Below, in pieces: positions 1 through 9,002 of a stretch of DNA of 64,000 nt. Positions within the stretch are counted from its first letter, which is position 1. Every line of letters begins with the position of its first letter. Below the pieces are notes generated by a model, which saw nothing but the letters and a program-made list of their open reading frames with translations, had not been told where the DNA came from and ran no database searches. The stretch covers positions 1-64,000 of the forward strand of contig JAFUOJ010000011.1 of assembly GCA_017481945.1 (NCBI GenBank), read 5' to 3'. The DNA comes from Parabacteroides sp. Lineage in GTDB: Bacteria; Bacteroidota; Bacteroidia; Bacteroidales; Tannerellaceae. Made by a program: the position numbers and the translations under genes.

Positions 1-2
1 AA

Positions 3-290
3 TTTTATCAAGAAGAAGATTTTAGAGTTGTCATTTGGCGATCAGACGACGAAGGAAGCGTTCCAAAGCGTTCCAATGATGATCCAAAGGTGTTCCAAAG
101 CGTTCCAACGGATGAAGAGAAACTATTGGAGGTCATAAAGGGAATTCCCTCAATTTCAAGAGCAGAACTTTCTAGACGATTAAAAATTAGTGAACGTCAA
201 GTTAGAAAGATAACAGACCTATTACGAGAAAAAGGCGTATTGATTCGTGAAGGCGGAAACTCTGGAAAATGGGTTATTAATAAGATATAA
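3..290 (+). CDS. AlbA_2/Schlafen-like ATP-binding regulator, C-terminal part (truncated by window edge)
   Basis: The frame is open from the window edge to the stop at 290, so the gene starts outside the window; the GTG at 90 is internal. The visible 95 residues begin with FYQEEDFRVVIWR, which resembles the end of the divergent AAA-4/AlbA_2 domain of putative transcriptional regulators. A short linker follows in which the DNA word TTCCAAAGCGTTCCAA occurs twice (about 61-76 and 93-108). The last ~55 residues look like a winged helix (LSRRLKISERQVRKITDLL, then a wing GGNSGKW). Repetitive linkers before a C-terminal winged helix are common in this family. DNA binding is inferred. The target and the missing N-terminus cannot be judged here. 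Confidence 0.6.
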   Translation, partial: FYQEEDFRVVIWRSDDEGSVPKRSNDDPKVFQSVPTDEEKLLEVIKGIPSISRAELSRRLKISERQVRKITDLLREKGVLIREGGNSGKWVINKI

Positions 291-294
291 TTTA

Positions 295-340
295 AAAAGT
301 AGCCAAACTCTTTGCTCAATCAAGGAATTTGGCTACTTTT
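295..340 (+). terminator. Intrinsic terminator after the ATP-binding regulator
   Basis: A perfect 13-bp stem pairs 295-307 (AAAAGTAGCCAAA) with 328-340. The loop carries a second small stem. It lies directly after the stop at 290 and ends in a T run, fitting rho-independent termination. The rest of the gap up to 509 shows no gene; a reverse-strand TATCTTTG-type box (478-485) has no obvious target. Confidence 0.75.
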
Positions 341-509
341 GTGTCAGAGTTGTTTGACAAAGTATAACGCAGAAAATTGGTGCAATCTCAAAGTCGCCAA
401 ATCGTTACCAACAACCATCTACCGTAGCATTCGCTATTTGTGTATCAGTTAGATACGGAATAATTGATTATCCGATGCAAAGATAAACATTCACTAAACA
501 CACACTTTT

Positions 510-3290
510 ATGAGAAAAAGATTCACCATTTTAGTAGGGCTTATTGTATGCTTCCTAAGTAATTATGTTTTTGCAGAAAACATACCTCTTCCAGAACATC
601 CACGTCCTGACTTCGAGAGAAGTAATTGGATAAATCTTAATGGAGAATGGGATTTCACTTTTGATAAACAGAAGGGAGAAAAAGCGATTCAAAGTAAGGG
701 AGCAACAGACTTCGAATATAAAATCAAAGTTCCTTTTAGCTGGGGAAGTCCACTTTCCGGAGTTCCCGATAAAGGAGATCAAGGTTGGTACACTCGTTCT
801 GTTACTATTCCCAAAGAATGGGAGGGGAAACGTATCTATCTTATTATTGGAGCTTCTGAATGGGATACGCAAGCTTGGTTAAATGGAACCCCTATAGGAA
901 ATCATAAAGGAGGCTATACCCCTTTTGAGTTTGAATTAACTGAACATATCACAGCTTACGGACAACCTCAAAATCTGGTAATCAGTGCAGATGATACCGC
1001 CAACGATAAACGTCTTGGAGGAAAACAGGGATATGGAAATGCACGTGGTATCTGGCAGACTATTTATCTGGAAGCCCGTGGAAAAAACTTCATTGACTAC
1101 GTACATTTTAGTCCAGACATAGATCGTTCTGTTGTCAAAGTTGAAGTTGGATTAAACCAATTACTCGAAAAGGCCAACGCACTTCGCCTCCACTTCCAAA
1201 ATGGAGAACAAGCTGATTTCATTTACACCCCCAAAGGAAAAGCCCGCAAATCATTGGTTCATACCTTTGAAGTCAAACTGGAGAACCAGCAGTTATGGGA
1301 TCTTGATAATCCTTATCTATACGAAATGGAGATGGCTTTAACAAACAACACACAAACTGTAGACGCAGTGAAAACCTATTTCGGACAACGTAAAATCAGT
1401 GTCACTAACCTACCGGGGACTACCTATCCTTACATCTCTTTAAACGACAAACCGGTCTACTTACAGCTATGTTTGGATCAAAGCTACCACCCCGAGGGAT
1501 ACTACACCTTCCTTTCAGACGCTTTTATGCGTGAAGAGATCATGTTATCTAAACGCTTAGGGTTAAACGGGAATCGTATCCATATCAAAGTGGAGTTACC
1601 ACGCAAACTTTATTGGGCAGACCGCTTAGGACTACTGATCATGGCAGACGTCCCGAACTGGTGGGGCGACATTGATGAGTTTGCTAAAAACGATTGGTTA
1701 CATTGTATGCGTCAGCAAATCAAACGTGATTACAATCATCCTTCTATCTTCTCTTGGGTGGACTTCAATGAGACTTGGGGACTTTTCACCAAGATTGATG
1801 GTCAAAAAATATACAAGCCGGAAACACAAGAATGGGTAAGAGAAATGTATCATCTGACAAAACAGCTGGACCCAACTCGCTTAGTTGATGAAAACTCTCC
1901 TGTTCACCACGACCATGTAGAAAGCGATCTTAACTCATGGCACATTTATTTACCGGGATACGCTTGGGAAGATACTCTCAAACATTTCTGTAACAATACC
2001 TTCCCCGGATCTAACTGGAACTACATCGGAAACAATAAGCAAGCCAATGTACCGATGTTTAACAGTGAATGTGGTAATGTCTGGGGATACAAGGGTAGCA
2101 CAGGAGACGTTGATTTAACATGGGATTATCATCAAATGATTAATGCATTCCGTGCATACCCACAATGCTCTGGTTGGCTTTACACCGAACATCACGATGT
2201 CATCAACGAATGGAATGGCTATGTTCGCTACGACCGTACGTCCAAAACATTTGGATTAGACGAATTCGTCCCCAATATGACCATCACAGACTTCCATAGT
2301 CCTTACTATATTGCTCCACGCTGCAAACTAATGCAAGAGGTACAGGCAGGAAGTCAAGTCGAAATTCCTTTATTCTTATCCGTTATGACCGATAAAACTC
2401 CTGGAACGATGAGTGTCGAGACCTCTATTGCCGGATGGAATGAGGTTGGACAAGAGATAAAGGAGATCTCAGTTGGTCGTTCTACTGTTGATTTCAAACC
2501 GTATATGAACGAACTTATCCAACCTGCTCATCTAACCTTACCTCAGCAGAACGGTTTATATGTTGTTCGCTTCGTCCTTCGTGGGAAAGCCGGCAACGTG
2601 TTGAATCGGAACTTCGTTCTCTATCGAGTGAGAGATGGTAAGAAACTATCAGACGTTCAACCGGTCCTTCAGCTTTCATTTGCCCCCAAAAGCTATAGCC
2701 AAGCCCAATGGAGCATGAAGCAATGGAACGTAATGGACGGTAAAAAAGTAAACGGAGCCGGCAATGGTTTCTTTGAATATCAGGTTCAACTTCCTACAGA
2801 TTTAGATCTTGACAAGATTGAAAACGTAGTCTTAGCTTTTGAAGCCTCTGCGAAGACACTTTTCGGGAAAGATAAAGAGGGGGCTAACATCGAGCACGCC
2901 GACTTAGACTTTATGGTCGGAAAAGGGACTTACGACCCTTGTAAGAATCCGAACTCTTACGCACAAACAGATGAGAGAAAATTCCCTTCTCAAATACAAG
3001 TCACTGTAAACGGAAAGACTTGCGGCATGATCTCTTTGGAAGATGATCCGGCTGACCATCGCGGTGCACTCTCTTGGTTCTCTCAGGAAAAGAACAGAAG
3101 ATTACAAGAAGCTGGTTCCTACGGGTATCTAATTGAAGTAAACGTTCCCAAAGAGGCTCTCCAAGCCGGAGGAACAGCGACTGTACGCTTTGAGGTTCCT
3201 CAAGGTTGTAACGGAGGTTTAGCTCTCTACGGAGAAGATTTTGGACGTTACCCGATGGATCCTACTTTCATTTTCAATCTAAAGAAGTAA
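510..3290 (+). CDS. Secreted GH2 family glycoside hydrolase (beta-galactosidase/glucuronidase-like)
   Basis: The 926-residue protein starts with a signal peptide (residues 1-22, ending YVFA). Then come a GH2 sugar-binding jelly roll (about 30-200, beginning RPDFERSNWINLNGEWDF), an Ig-like GH2 domain, the TIM barrel (about 315-600) and a long C-terminal region of unknown fold. The likely acid/base is E421 in FNETWG, after an HPSIFSW motif. The likely nucleophile is E520 in FNSECGNVWG. GH2 enzymes remove terminal beta-linked sugars with retention; the substrate (galactoside, glucuronide or other) cannot be read from sequence. It is probably periplasmic. The next gene begins 22 bp after its stop and may be co-transcribed. 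No SusC/SusD pair is adjacent, so this is not a classical polysaccharide utilization locus. Confidence 0.85.
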   Translation: MRKRFTILVGLIVCFLSNYVFAENIPLPEHPRPDFERSNWINLNGEWDFTFDKQKGEKAIQSKGATDFEYKIKVPFSWGSPLSGVPDKGDQGWYTRSVTIPKEWEGKRIYLIIGASEWDTQAWLNGTPIGNHKGGYTPFEFELTEHITAYGQPQNLVISADDTANDKRLGGKQGYGNARGIWQTIYLEARGKNFIDYVHFSPDIDRSVVKVEVGLNQLLEKANALRLHFQNGEQADFIYTPKGKARKSLVHTFEVKLENQQLWDLDNPYLYEMEMALTNNTQTVDAVKTYFGQRKISVTNLPGTTYPYISLNDKPVYLQLCLDQSYHPEGYYTFLSDAFMREEIMLSKRLGLNGNRIHIKVELPRKLYWADRLGLLIMADVPNWWGDIDEFAKNDWLHCMRQQIKRDYNHPSIFSWVDFNETWGLFTKIDGQKIYKPETQEWVREMYHLTKQLDPTRLVDENSPVHHDHVESDLNSWHIYLPGYAWEDTLKHFCNNTFPGSNWNYIGNNKQANVPMFNSECGNVWGYKGSTGDVDLTWDYHQMINAFRAYPQCSGWLYTEHHDVINEWNGYVRYDRTSKTFGLDEFVPNMTITDFHSPYYIAPRCKLMQEVQAGSQVEIPLFLSVMTDKTPGTMSVETSIAGWNEVGQEIKEISVGRSTVDFKPYMNELIQPAHLTLPQQNGLYVVRFVLRGKAGNVLNRNFVLYRVRDGKKLSDVQPVLQLSFAPKSYSQAQWSMKQWNVMDGKKVNGAGNGFFEYQVQLPTDLDLDKIENVVLAFEASAKTLFGKDKEGANIEHADLDFMVGKGTYDPCKNPNSYAQTDERKFPSQIQVTVNGKTCGMISLEDDPADHRGALSWFSQEKNRRLQEAGSYGYLIEVNVPKEALQAGGTATVRFEVPQGCNGGLALYGEDFGRYPMDPTFIFNLKK

Positions 3291-3312
3291 AATCCTTCAA
3301 ACGTTCGACAAT

Positions 3313-4239
3313 ATGAAGTCAATGTTATATACCATAATCCTGCTGTTCGCAATGTCTTCCGATTCATTGCTGGCACAGGAAGCAAAGGTCAAAGGGCTTA
3401 ACGAACAGCTGATGTCTATTAGTTCCTCCACTCGGTGGGAACTAATGGACATTGTTCCTCTTCACTTCAAGACCTATCACACGCAAGGGATGTTGAAAAT
3501 CGGAGATACCTTCTATGTTACTGCGGTACGAGTAACCCGCCCTGCGAAGTATAAAGGGAAGGGACCGGATCGGACAGTCACAGACGAAGGGGCCGGAATC
3601 GGTTATCTTTTCCATTTTGACAAAAACGGACAGTTGATTGACCAAATCGAATTGGGAGAAGGTTCCGCTTTCCATCCGGGCGGTATGGATTACGACGGTA
3701 AATACATCTGGATTCCTATCACGAAGTATTACCCCTATAGCGAGTCTATCATCGTGCGAGTAGATCCTACGACACGCAAGGTAGAGAAGATGGCAACCAT
3801 TGACGACTCGGTGGGAGCAATCATCCATGACACCGACAACCATACGTTAATCGGCATGAACTGGGACGCTCGCGAGTTTCTCTATTGGCCGTTAAACAAG
3901 CAGAGCGAGATTATCAATCCAGAGAAAAGGGCTGCCGAGATTCGTGTCCCCAATACCCAGTCCAAATTAGCGATACAGGACAGTAAATACATCGGACAGA
4001 ATCAGCTTTTAGGATTCGGGCTTACCAATCTGGGCAACGGCAAGCGTATCGGAGGGTTAGAAATCCGGGATACACGCAACCAAGCGTTACTTCATCAGGT
4101 TCCATTGGCTTTAAAGACTACCAAAGGGATATTCATGACTAACAATCCGGGAGCTGTCGAGGTAACAGAAAAGGGGCTTCGCTTCTATTTCATTCCGGAG
4201 GATAACCTATCTACAATGTATATCTATCTATTAAAATAA
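3313..4239 (+). CDS. DUF6454 family exported protein
   Basis: The 308-residue protein has a signal peptide (about 1-21, ending LLAQ). The rest has the beta-rich, repeat-like composition of a small propeller, with blade-like stretches such as YLFHFDKNGQLIDQIELG and GGMDYDGKYIWIPIT. It matches what I recall of DUF6454 (lactonase/propeller-like) proteins of Bacteroidetes. It follows the GH2 gene by 22 bp on the same strand, so the two are probably one operon and act in the same compartment. A sugar-lactone or glycan-related role is conceivable but not shown. Its 3' end runs into the 23-bp repeat array. Confidence 0.65.
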   Translation: MKSMLYTIILLFAMSSDSLLAQEAKVKGLNEQLMSISSSTRWELMDIVPLHFKTYHTQGMLKIGDTFYVTAVRVTRPAKYKGKGPDRTVTDEGAGIGYLFHFDKNGQLIDQIELGEGSAFHPGGMDYDGKYIWIPITKYYPYSESIIVRVDPTTRKVEKMATIDDSVGAIIHDTDNHTLIGMNWDAREFLYWPLNKQSEIINPEKRAAEIRVPNTQSKLAIQDSKYIGQNQLLGFGLTNLGNGKRIGGLEIRDTRNQALLHQVPLALKTTKGIFMTNNPGAVEVTEKGLRFYFIPEDNLSTMYIYLLK

Positions 4240-4250
4240 AAGCACCGATT

Positions 4251-4388
4251 AGGTATTAAAGTAATACCTTACCGGGTATTGGGTCAATACCTTATAAGGT
4301 ATTACACTAATACCCGGTAAGGTATTGACTCAATAACTGGTAAGGTATTACACCAATAACCGATAAGTTATTACACCAATAAATAAAA
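4251..4388. repeat. Six-unit 23-bp tandem palindromic repeat
   Basis: Units start at 4251, 4274, 4297, 4320, 4343 and 4366, a constant 23-bp period. Each unit is an imperfect palindrome with the plan GGTATT-N3/4-AATAACC/AATACC followed by a GGTA/GATA joint. The array fills the gap between two convergent genes (stops at 4239 and 4400). No unique spacers are present, so it is not CRISPR. Neither side has a strong T run, so a plain terminator does not explain it, although RNA from either strand could fold into serial hairpins. Confidence 0.9.
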
Positions 4389-4399
4389 TGTATCGCTAA

Positions 4400-5872
4400 T
4401 CATTCCTTTCTTAGCTCCGCGTCCATCGCTGCAGCCGCCTTGCGACCATCGCCCATTGCTAAGATCACAGTAGCACCTCCACGCACGATATCACCTCCGG
4501 CAAATACATCAGACAGAGAGGATCGCATATTCTTCTCACCGACTACGATAGTACCCTTCTTGCTGACTTCCAAGCCTTGGAACGCACGCGGTATCAATGG
4601 ATTAGGAGAAACACCTACGCTGACAATCACTTCATCTACGTCAATCGTTTCAATCGCTCCCTCTACCGGAACCGGACGACGACGACCGGAAGCATCGGCT
4701 TCGCCTAACTCCATCTTCTGCAAACGCATTTGTTTCACACGTCCACGTTCATCACCAATATATTCAATCGGATTGTGTAAAGTCATGAACTCTACCCCCT
4801 CCTCCTTAGCATGCTTAACCTCTTCCAAACGGGCCGGCATCTCTTCTTCACTCCGTCGGTAGACAATCATTGCGCGCTCCGCACCGAGTCGGCGAGCGGT
4901 GCGCACCGAATCCATCGCGGTATTACCACCACCAATCACTGCGACCTTTTTGCCTTGTAATACAGGCGTATCGCTCTCCGGATTGGCTGCGTCCATAAGA
5001 TTCACGCGAGTTAAGTATTCATTAGAAGACATGATACCTACCAAGTTCTCACCCGGTATCCCCATAAAATTCGGAAGTCCTGCGCCACTGGCAGCGAAGA
5101 TACCTTTGAAGCCCTCCGCATGCAAGTCGTCATAACTGATCGTCTTACCTACGATACAGTTCGTCAAGAACTTCACGCCCATCTTCCGCAGACCTTCAAT
5201 TTCTACATCCACAATTCGGTTCGGCAGACGAAATTCCGGAATACCATACTTCAATACACCGCCTATTTCATGCAAAGCTTCAAAGACGGTCACGTCATAA
5301 CCACGCTTTGCCATATCTCCTGCAAACGAAAGTCCGGCAGGGCCTGAACCTACGACAGCCACCTTAATACCATTCTTTTCTGCGATTTCAGGGATAGAAA
5401 TGTTTCCGCTCTCACGTTCATAGTCGGCAGCAAAACGTTCCAAATAACCGATAGCCACAGCGGGTTTACCCATCTTCAAGTGCATACATTTGCTTTCACA
5501 CTGCTTTTCCTGCGGACAAACACGACCGCATACAGCGGGTAACGCACTGGTTTCTTTCAATACCTTCGCAGCCTCCAAGAATTCACCACGTTCGATATTC
5601 TTAATGAAAGTCGGGATATTGATACTTACCGGGCAGCCTTGCATACAGGTAGGGTTCGGACAGTCCAAACAGCGTTGTGCCTCTTGCATAGCCTGCTCTT
5701 TCGTCAATCCTAAATTCACCTCTTCCAAACGGGTGTGACTACGGTATTCTGGATCCAACTCACTCATCTTGACACGGGGAATCTCCGTGCGTTCTTTATT
5801 TTTTTTGCTTTTGCGAAGTGCCTCTCTCCAGGGTTCGGCACGACGAGCAGCAATTAATTCTTCTGTTGTCAT
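4400..5872 (-). CDS. NADPH-dependent flavin/Fe-S oxidoreductase, GltD/NfnB-like large subunit
   Basis: The 490-residue protein has a Cys-rich N-terminal domain for two 4Fe-4S clusters (CLDCPNPTCMQGCP, then VCGRVCPQEKQCESKC). A pyridine nucleotide-disulfide oxidoreductase fold follows, with VAVVGSGPAGLSFAGDMAKR for FAD and VAVIGGGNTAMDSVR for NAD(P)H. It is commonly annotated as homotetrameric glutamate synthase small subunit, sulfide dehydrogenase SudA or NfnB. The start MTTEELIAARRAEPW at 5872 was chosen over 5920 because the longer frame overlaps the upstream gene and adds an unconserved basic tail. It lies 19 bp after the NfnA-like gene with no glutamate-synthase large subunit nearby. This favours an electron-transfer (ferredoxin/NADPH/NADH) role over glutamate synthesis, by inference. 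Confidence 0.8.
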   Translation of the reverse strand: MTTEELIAARRAEPWREALRKSKKNKERTEIPRVKMSELDPEYRSHTRLEEVNLGLTKEQAMQEAQRCLDCPNPTCMQGCPVSINIPTFIKNIERGEFLEAAKVLKETSALPAVCGRVCPQEKQCESKCMHLKMGKPAVAIGYLERFAADYERESGNISIPEIAEKNGIKVAVVGSGPAGLSFAGDMAKRGYDVTVFEALHEIGGVLKYGIPEFRLPNRIVDVEIEGLRKMGVKFLTNCIVGKTISYDDLHAEGFKGIFAASGAGLPNFMGIPGENLVGIMSSNEYLTRVNLMDAANPESDTPVLQGKKVAVIGGGNTAMDSVRTARRLGAERAMIVYRRSEEEMPARLEEVKHAKEEGVEFMTLHNPIEYIGDERGRVKQMRLQKMELGEADASGRRRPVPVEGAIETIDVDEVIVSVGVSPNPLIPRAFQGLEVSKKGTIVVGEKNMRSSLSDVFAGGDIVRGGATVILAMGDGRKAAAAMDAELRKE

Positions 5873-5891
5873 TTTCCTATACTGTGGTTTG

Positions 5892-6689
5892 TTATTTCTT
5901 TTCAATATCTTTATAAGCACCCAAACGCATTAACATCTCATCGAAATCTACCTGATGTGCGTCAAACTCCGGTCCATCTACGCAAACGAACTTTGTCTTA
6001 CCGCCAACCGTAATACGACAAGCACCGCACATACCGGTTCCATCCACCATAATGGTATTCAGAGAGGCAACGGTCGGGACCTCGTACTTCTTGGTCAATG
6101 CAGACACAAACTTCATCATGATAGCCGGACCGATGGTTACACATAGGTCTACCTTCTCCCGATTAATCACGTTTTCTACCCCATTCGTAACTAAGCCCTT
6201 CGTTCCGTAAGAACCATCGTCCGTCATGATAATTACCTCATCAGAATGAGCGCGCATTTGTTCTTCCAAGATAACTAAGTCTTTCGTACGAGCTGCCAAG
6301 ACAACAATGACACGGTTACCTGCTTTATGGAAAGCCTCAACGATTGGCAACAATGGGGCTACACCGACACCACCACCGGCACAAACAACCGTACCGACCT
6401 TCTCAATATGGGTAGCCTGTCCTAATGGGCCTACTAAATCGGTAATATAATCGCCTACATTTAGTTCGCATATTTTTTTAGATGTACCGCCTACTGCTTG
6501 GATCACAAGCGTAATGGTTCCCTTTGTAGTATCAGCACCTGCAATAGTCAAGGGTATGCGTTCCCCCTTTTCTCCTAACTTGACGATAACAAAGTGCCCA
6601 GCTTTACGAGAGCGGGCAATCAATGGAGCTTCCACTTCTAACTTAACCACGTTAGCCGAGAAATGCTCTTTGCTCACAATTTTATTCAT
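5892..6689 (-). CDS. Ferredoxin-NADP reductase-like small subunit (NfnA/SudB/PyrK family)
   Basis: The 265-residue protein has an FAD-binding barrel (GHFVIVKLGEKGERIPLTIA), an NAD-binding half (VVCAGGGVGVAPLLPIVEAF) and a C-terminal 2Fe-2S site (GTGMCGACRITVGGKTKFVC). This is the layout of NfnA, SudB and PyrK. It is first in a two-gene operon with the Fe-S flavoprotein downstream, the NfnAB pairing, which in known cases bifurcates electrons among NADPH, NAD and ferredoxin. The start MNKIVSKEHFS at 6689 is used because the longer frame begins inside a TATTTTTG promoter box (6732-6739, reverse strand). Whether it bifurcates cannot be decided from sequence alone. Confidence 0.8.
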   Translation of the reverse strand: MNKIVSKEHFSANVVKLEVEAPLIARSRKAGHFVIVKLGEKGERIPLTIAGADTTKGTITLVIQAVGGTSKKICELNVGDYITDLVGPLGQATHIEKVGTVVCAGGGVGVAPLLPIVEAFHKAGNRVIVVLAARTKDLVILEEQMRAHSDEVIIMTDDGSYGTKGLVTNGVENVINREKVDLCVTIGPAIMMKFVSALTKKYEVPTVASLNTIMVDGTGMCGACRITVGGKTKFVCVDGPEFDAHQVDFDEMLMRLGAYKDIEKK

Positions 6690-6731
6690 TATAATCGCAA
6701 CTTTTGATAGTTTATTTTGTTGATTTGTTTG

Positions 6732-6739
6732 CAAAAATA
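6732..6739 (-). promoter_or_regulatory. Promoter -7 box for the NfnAB-like operon
   Basis: Reverse-strand TATTTTTG fits the Bacteroidetes TAnnTTTG box, 43 bp upstream of the chosen start at 6689. No clear TTTG -33 element is seen, so this is a moderate call. Confidence 0.45.
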
Positions 6740-6786
6740 CACGAAAAAAGTTAATTTGTTACTATTTTGCCAACTAAATGAAGAAT

Positions 6787-7167
6787 TTATTCAAATAATC
6801 CTTCGTCACGAATCAACATAAGGATTGCAGAATGAGGAACTATCAAGTATTTTTCATCATTAAAGCTAATTTCATACGCCATGTTCTGAAGAAATACAGC
6901 CAAGTCCCCTTCGTGAGCTTGCAAAGGTAAGTATTGAATATTTCCATCCTTCTTTTCCCATACCTCATGTTCCTCACTCTGTGACGGAAGCGGAAAGCCG
7001 GGACCTACCTTTATAATATAACCGCTTTGTATCTTGTCTTGCTGAACTGTCGGGGGTAAATACAATCCTGATTTAGTTTGACTCTGAGGATTCTTTGGTT
7101 TAATCAGAACTTTATCTCCAACCATTAAGAATTTGTTTATGTCTTCCTGTTCTATACCTAACTGCAT
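6787..7167 (-). CDS. GroES-like (Cpn10 family) protein, divergent
   Basis: The 126 residues contain a Cpn10-type fold: a core opening (DKVLIKPKNPQSQTKSGLYL) resembling the GroES start and mobile loop, a mid-region (SGYIIKVGPGFPL) and an ending (YEISFNDEKYLIVPHSAILM) matching the closing strand of GroES. It is longer than canonical GroES (about 95 residues), with an extra N-terminal stretch and a charged insert near residues 65-80. No groEL lies next to it. It is therefore probably a secondary co-chaperonin-like protein and not the housekeeping GroES. Its promoter is probably the reverse-strand TATCTTTG at 7194-7201. Confidence 0.7.
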   Translation of the reverse strand: MQLGIEQEDINKFLMVGDKVLIKPKNPQSQTKSGLYLPPTVQQDKIQSGYIIKVGPGFPLPSQSEEHEVWEKKDGNIQYLPLQAHEGDLAVFLQNMAYEISFNDEKYLIVPHSAILMLIRDEGLFE

Positions 7168-7221
7168 ATTCTTTACATTTTTAATTGAGAGAGCAAAGAT
7201 ATAAAATCAGCGGTATAAAAA

Positions 7222-7249
7222 AAGCGACTCTCCAAACAGAAAGCCGCTT
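7222..7249 (-). terminator. Terminator after the DUF4251 gene
   Basis: Reading the reverse strand, AAGCGGCTTTCT pairs (with wobbles) with GGAGAGTCGCTT around a short loop and is followed by a T run. It lies just after the stop at 7273. Confidence 0.65.
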
Positions 7250-7272
7250 CTTTCGTATAATCATTAATACTG

Positions 7273-7875
7273 TTAAATAGAACGTCCTTTATATACATTT
7301 GACAACTTCGTCGGATACAAAATTCCGGAGAAAGAAACTCGTTCACTGTGGAAGTTTGGATTAACGGTCGCATTACATTGATTTGATCCTTTCGCCATTT
7401 TGATGGTTACAGAAGCAGAAATGGCTGTACCCTGTACCATGAATGTATAGGTCACATTACCTTTCTTATCCGTTTTCAACTCTTCTTTAGAAATACGGCC
7501 ATCCACTGTAATACCACCTATTCCGTTTGGTCCAGAAACCGGAGAATTAAAAGCCAACTGTACAGTTGCAGATTGATCTTTGACCGAAACGAAATTAGTG
7601 TTTGGTGTTACGTAAGCAAACTGACCACGTTTAAACTCAACACGATCAGCCTCTAAGACAAAATCATGTCCTTTTATTGCACGAACTGCCTGTTCAAACA
7701 AAGCCATTTGTTCCGCCTCTTCAGCAGCCTTTTTTGCTTTCTTCTCTGCTTTCTTTGCTTCTTTCTCAGCCTTTTTTGCCTCTTTTTCAATCTGCTTTGC
7801 AGATTTACCCTCTTGGGCCATTATAGTTCCTGTTCCCAAAAGAGAAACAATCAATAATAATAAAAACTTTTTCAT
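7273..7875 (-). CDS. DUF4251 domain exported protein
   Basis: The 200-residue protein has a signal peptide (residues 1-20, ending MAQ), then a highly charged Lys/Glu/Ala helix (about 24-58, probably coiled coil), then a beta-rich domain matching DUF4251 (FVLEADRVEFKRGQ, NFVSVKDQSATVQLAF, PNGIGGITVDG). DUF4251 proteins are abundant in Bacteroidales and have no known function. The start MKKFLLLL at 7875 is preferred over the codon three residues upstream. It is probably monocistronic, with a terminator at its 3' side. Confidence 0.8.
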   Translation of the reverse strand: MKKFLLLLIVSLLGTGTIMAQEGKSAKQIEKEAKKAEKEAKKAEKKAKKAAEEAEQMALFEQAVRAIKGHDFVLEADRVEFKRGQFAYVTPNTNFVSVKDQSATVQLAFNSPVSGPNGIGGITVDGRISKEELKTDKKGNVTYTFMVQGTAISASVTIKMAKGSNQCNATVNPNFHSERVSFSGILYPTKLSNVYKGRSI

Positions 7876-7993
7876 AAGAATCAAACTTTCAATTATATAA
7901 TAAAATCAAATTACACATTCCCAATAAATCTATCCCCAAAAGGGTTCGTAAATATAGGAGAAAAGCTATTACCTACGACTCAGCCCTATCTCT

Positions 7994-8998
7994 TTAACAG
8001 AATTTTAACAGGTTCACCAATTCTACAATAGAAGAACATTTCTTCTCTGTTCTATCTTTTAGAGTAACAACTAACTCCCCGACTCTTACACAACGAATAT
8101 TTATTTGTCCGGCTTTCACTGGTGCAGGACAAAAACCATTTCGTATTAATGCATTTCCGACCCAATAAGATACAAGATAATCCCCTTCTACTCCAACCGG
8201 AACTGTAGGTTTTTTGGTATTTAATTTTCCTGTTGTCGGATCAAAAGTAATCCCCTCTTTCCCAAAGAATGATTCAAAAGCACCACTCATAATCAAGTCT
8301 TCTGGAGCTCCACAAGCCATCGGACGTCCCTTTTCTTGTAACCAAAGACAATCTCCCATTTGAATAGCTAAATCCAAATCATGTGTAGAAAGTAAAATTG
8401 CCTTCTGTTGCTCCATAGCTAAACGATGTAATAACACCATAGTCTCTATACGACTCGTCACATCCAAAAAAGCAGTCGGCTCATCTAACAAAATAATCGG
8501 ACATTCTTGGGCCAACGCTTTTGCAATCATAACCTTTTGATGTTCTCCATCACTTAACTCCGAAACATAGTTAGAAGACTTATGACTGATACCAACGGCC
8601 TCAAGAGCCTGCTCTATAATTATATGGTCTCGTTTTTTCAACTGTCCGAAAAAACCTGTATAAGGATGGCGTCCCAAAGAAACTAATTCGTACACCGTAA
8701 TTCCTCCCGCATTGGTCTTTTCCGTTAATACTACCCCTACCGTCAAAGAAAAATTCATTTGAGAATAACTCGCAAGGGCTTTTCCCATCAAGCGAATCTC
8801 ACCGGCAAGAGGAGGTTGAAAGCCACACAAGGTACGAAGTAACGTCGATTTACCAGCACCATTCAACCCTAATAAGCAGGTTACTTCCCCCTGAACTAAC
8901 TGTAAATTCAGATTCTCATGCACAACCTTTTGCCTACCTCTTTTTAATGAATAGCCAATACTTAGTCTTTCCGTTTCTATTGCAAAAACCTTTTCCAT
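7994..8998 (-). CDS. FecE/BtuD-type ABC transporter ATPase with C-terminal extension
   Basis: The 334-residue ATPase for iron-chelate, heme or cobalamin import has Walker A GLNGAGKST, a signature written LSDGEHQK (canonical LSGGQ), Walker B PIILLDEPTAFLD and the switch His in STHDLD. About 80 residues follow the normal end of a ~255-residue FecE protein (from about residue 255), with no recognised domain; this tail is beta-rich and ends Leu/Cys. It begins 4 bp after the permease gene stop, so the two are translationally linked. The start MEKVFAIE at 8998 avoids overlap with the permease. Substrate is unknown because no binding protein is present in the window. Confidence 0.85.
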   Translation of the reverse strand: MEKVFAIETERLSIGYSLKRGRQKVVHENLNLQLVQGEVTCLLGLNGAGKSTLLRTLCGFQPPLAGEIRLMGKALASYSQMNFSLTVGVVLTEKTNAGGITVYELVSLGRHPYTGFFGQLKKRDHIIIEQALEAVGISHKSSNYVSELSDGEHQKVMIAKALAQECPIILLDEPTAFLDVTSRIETMVLLHRLAMEQQKAILLSTHDLDLAIQMGDCLWLQEKGRPMACGAPEDLIMSGAFESFFGKEGITFDPTTGKLNTKKPTVPVGVEGDYLVSYWVGNALIRNGFCPAPVKAGQINIRCVRVGELVVTLKDRTEKKCSSIVELVNLLKFC

Positions 8999-9002
8999 AC
9001 GA

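Noticed and set aside
4251-4388. CRISPR array
   Set aside because: The period is 23 bp throughout with palindromic units and no unique spacers; no cas genes are near.
4440-5738. Forward-strand frames opposite the NfnB-like gene
   Set aside because: They lie antisense to a gene with clear family motifs and have no promoter or family resemblance.
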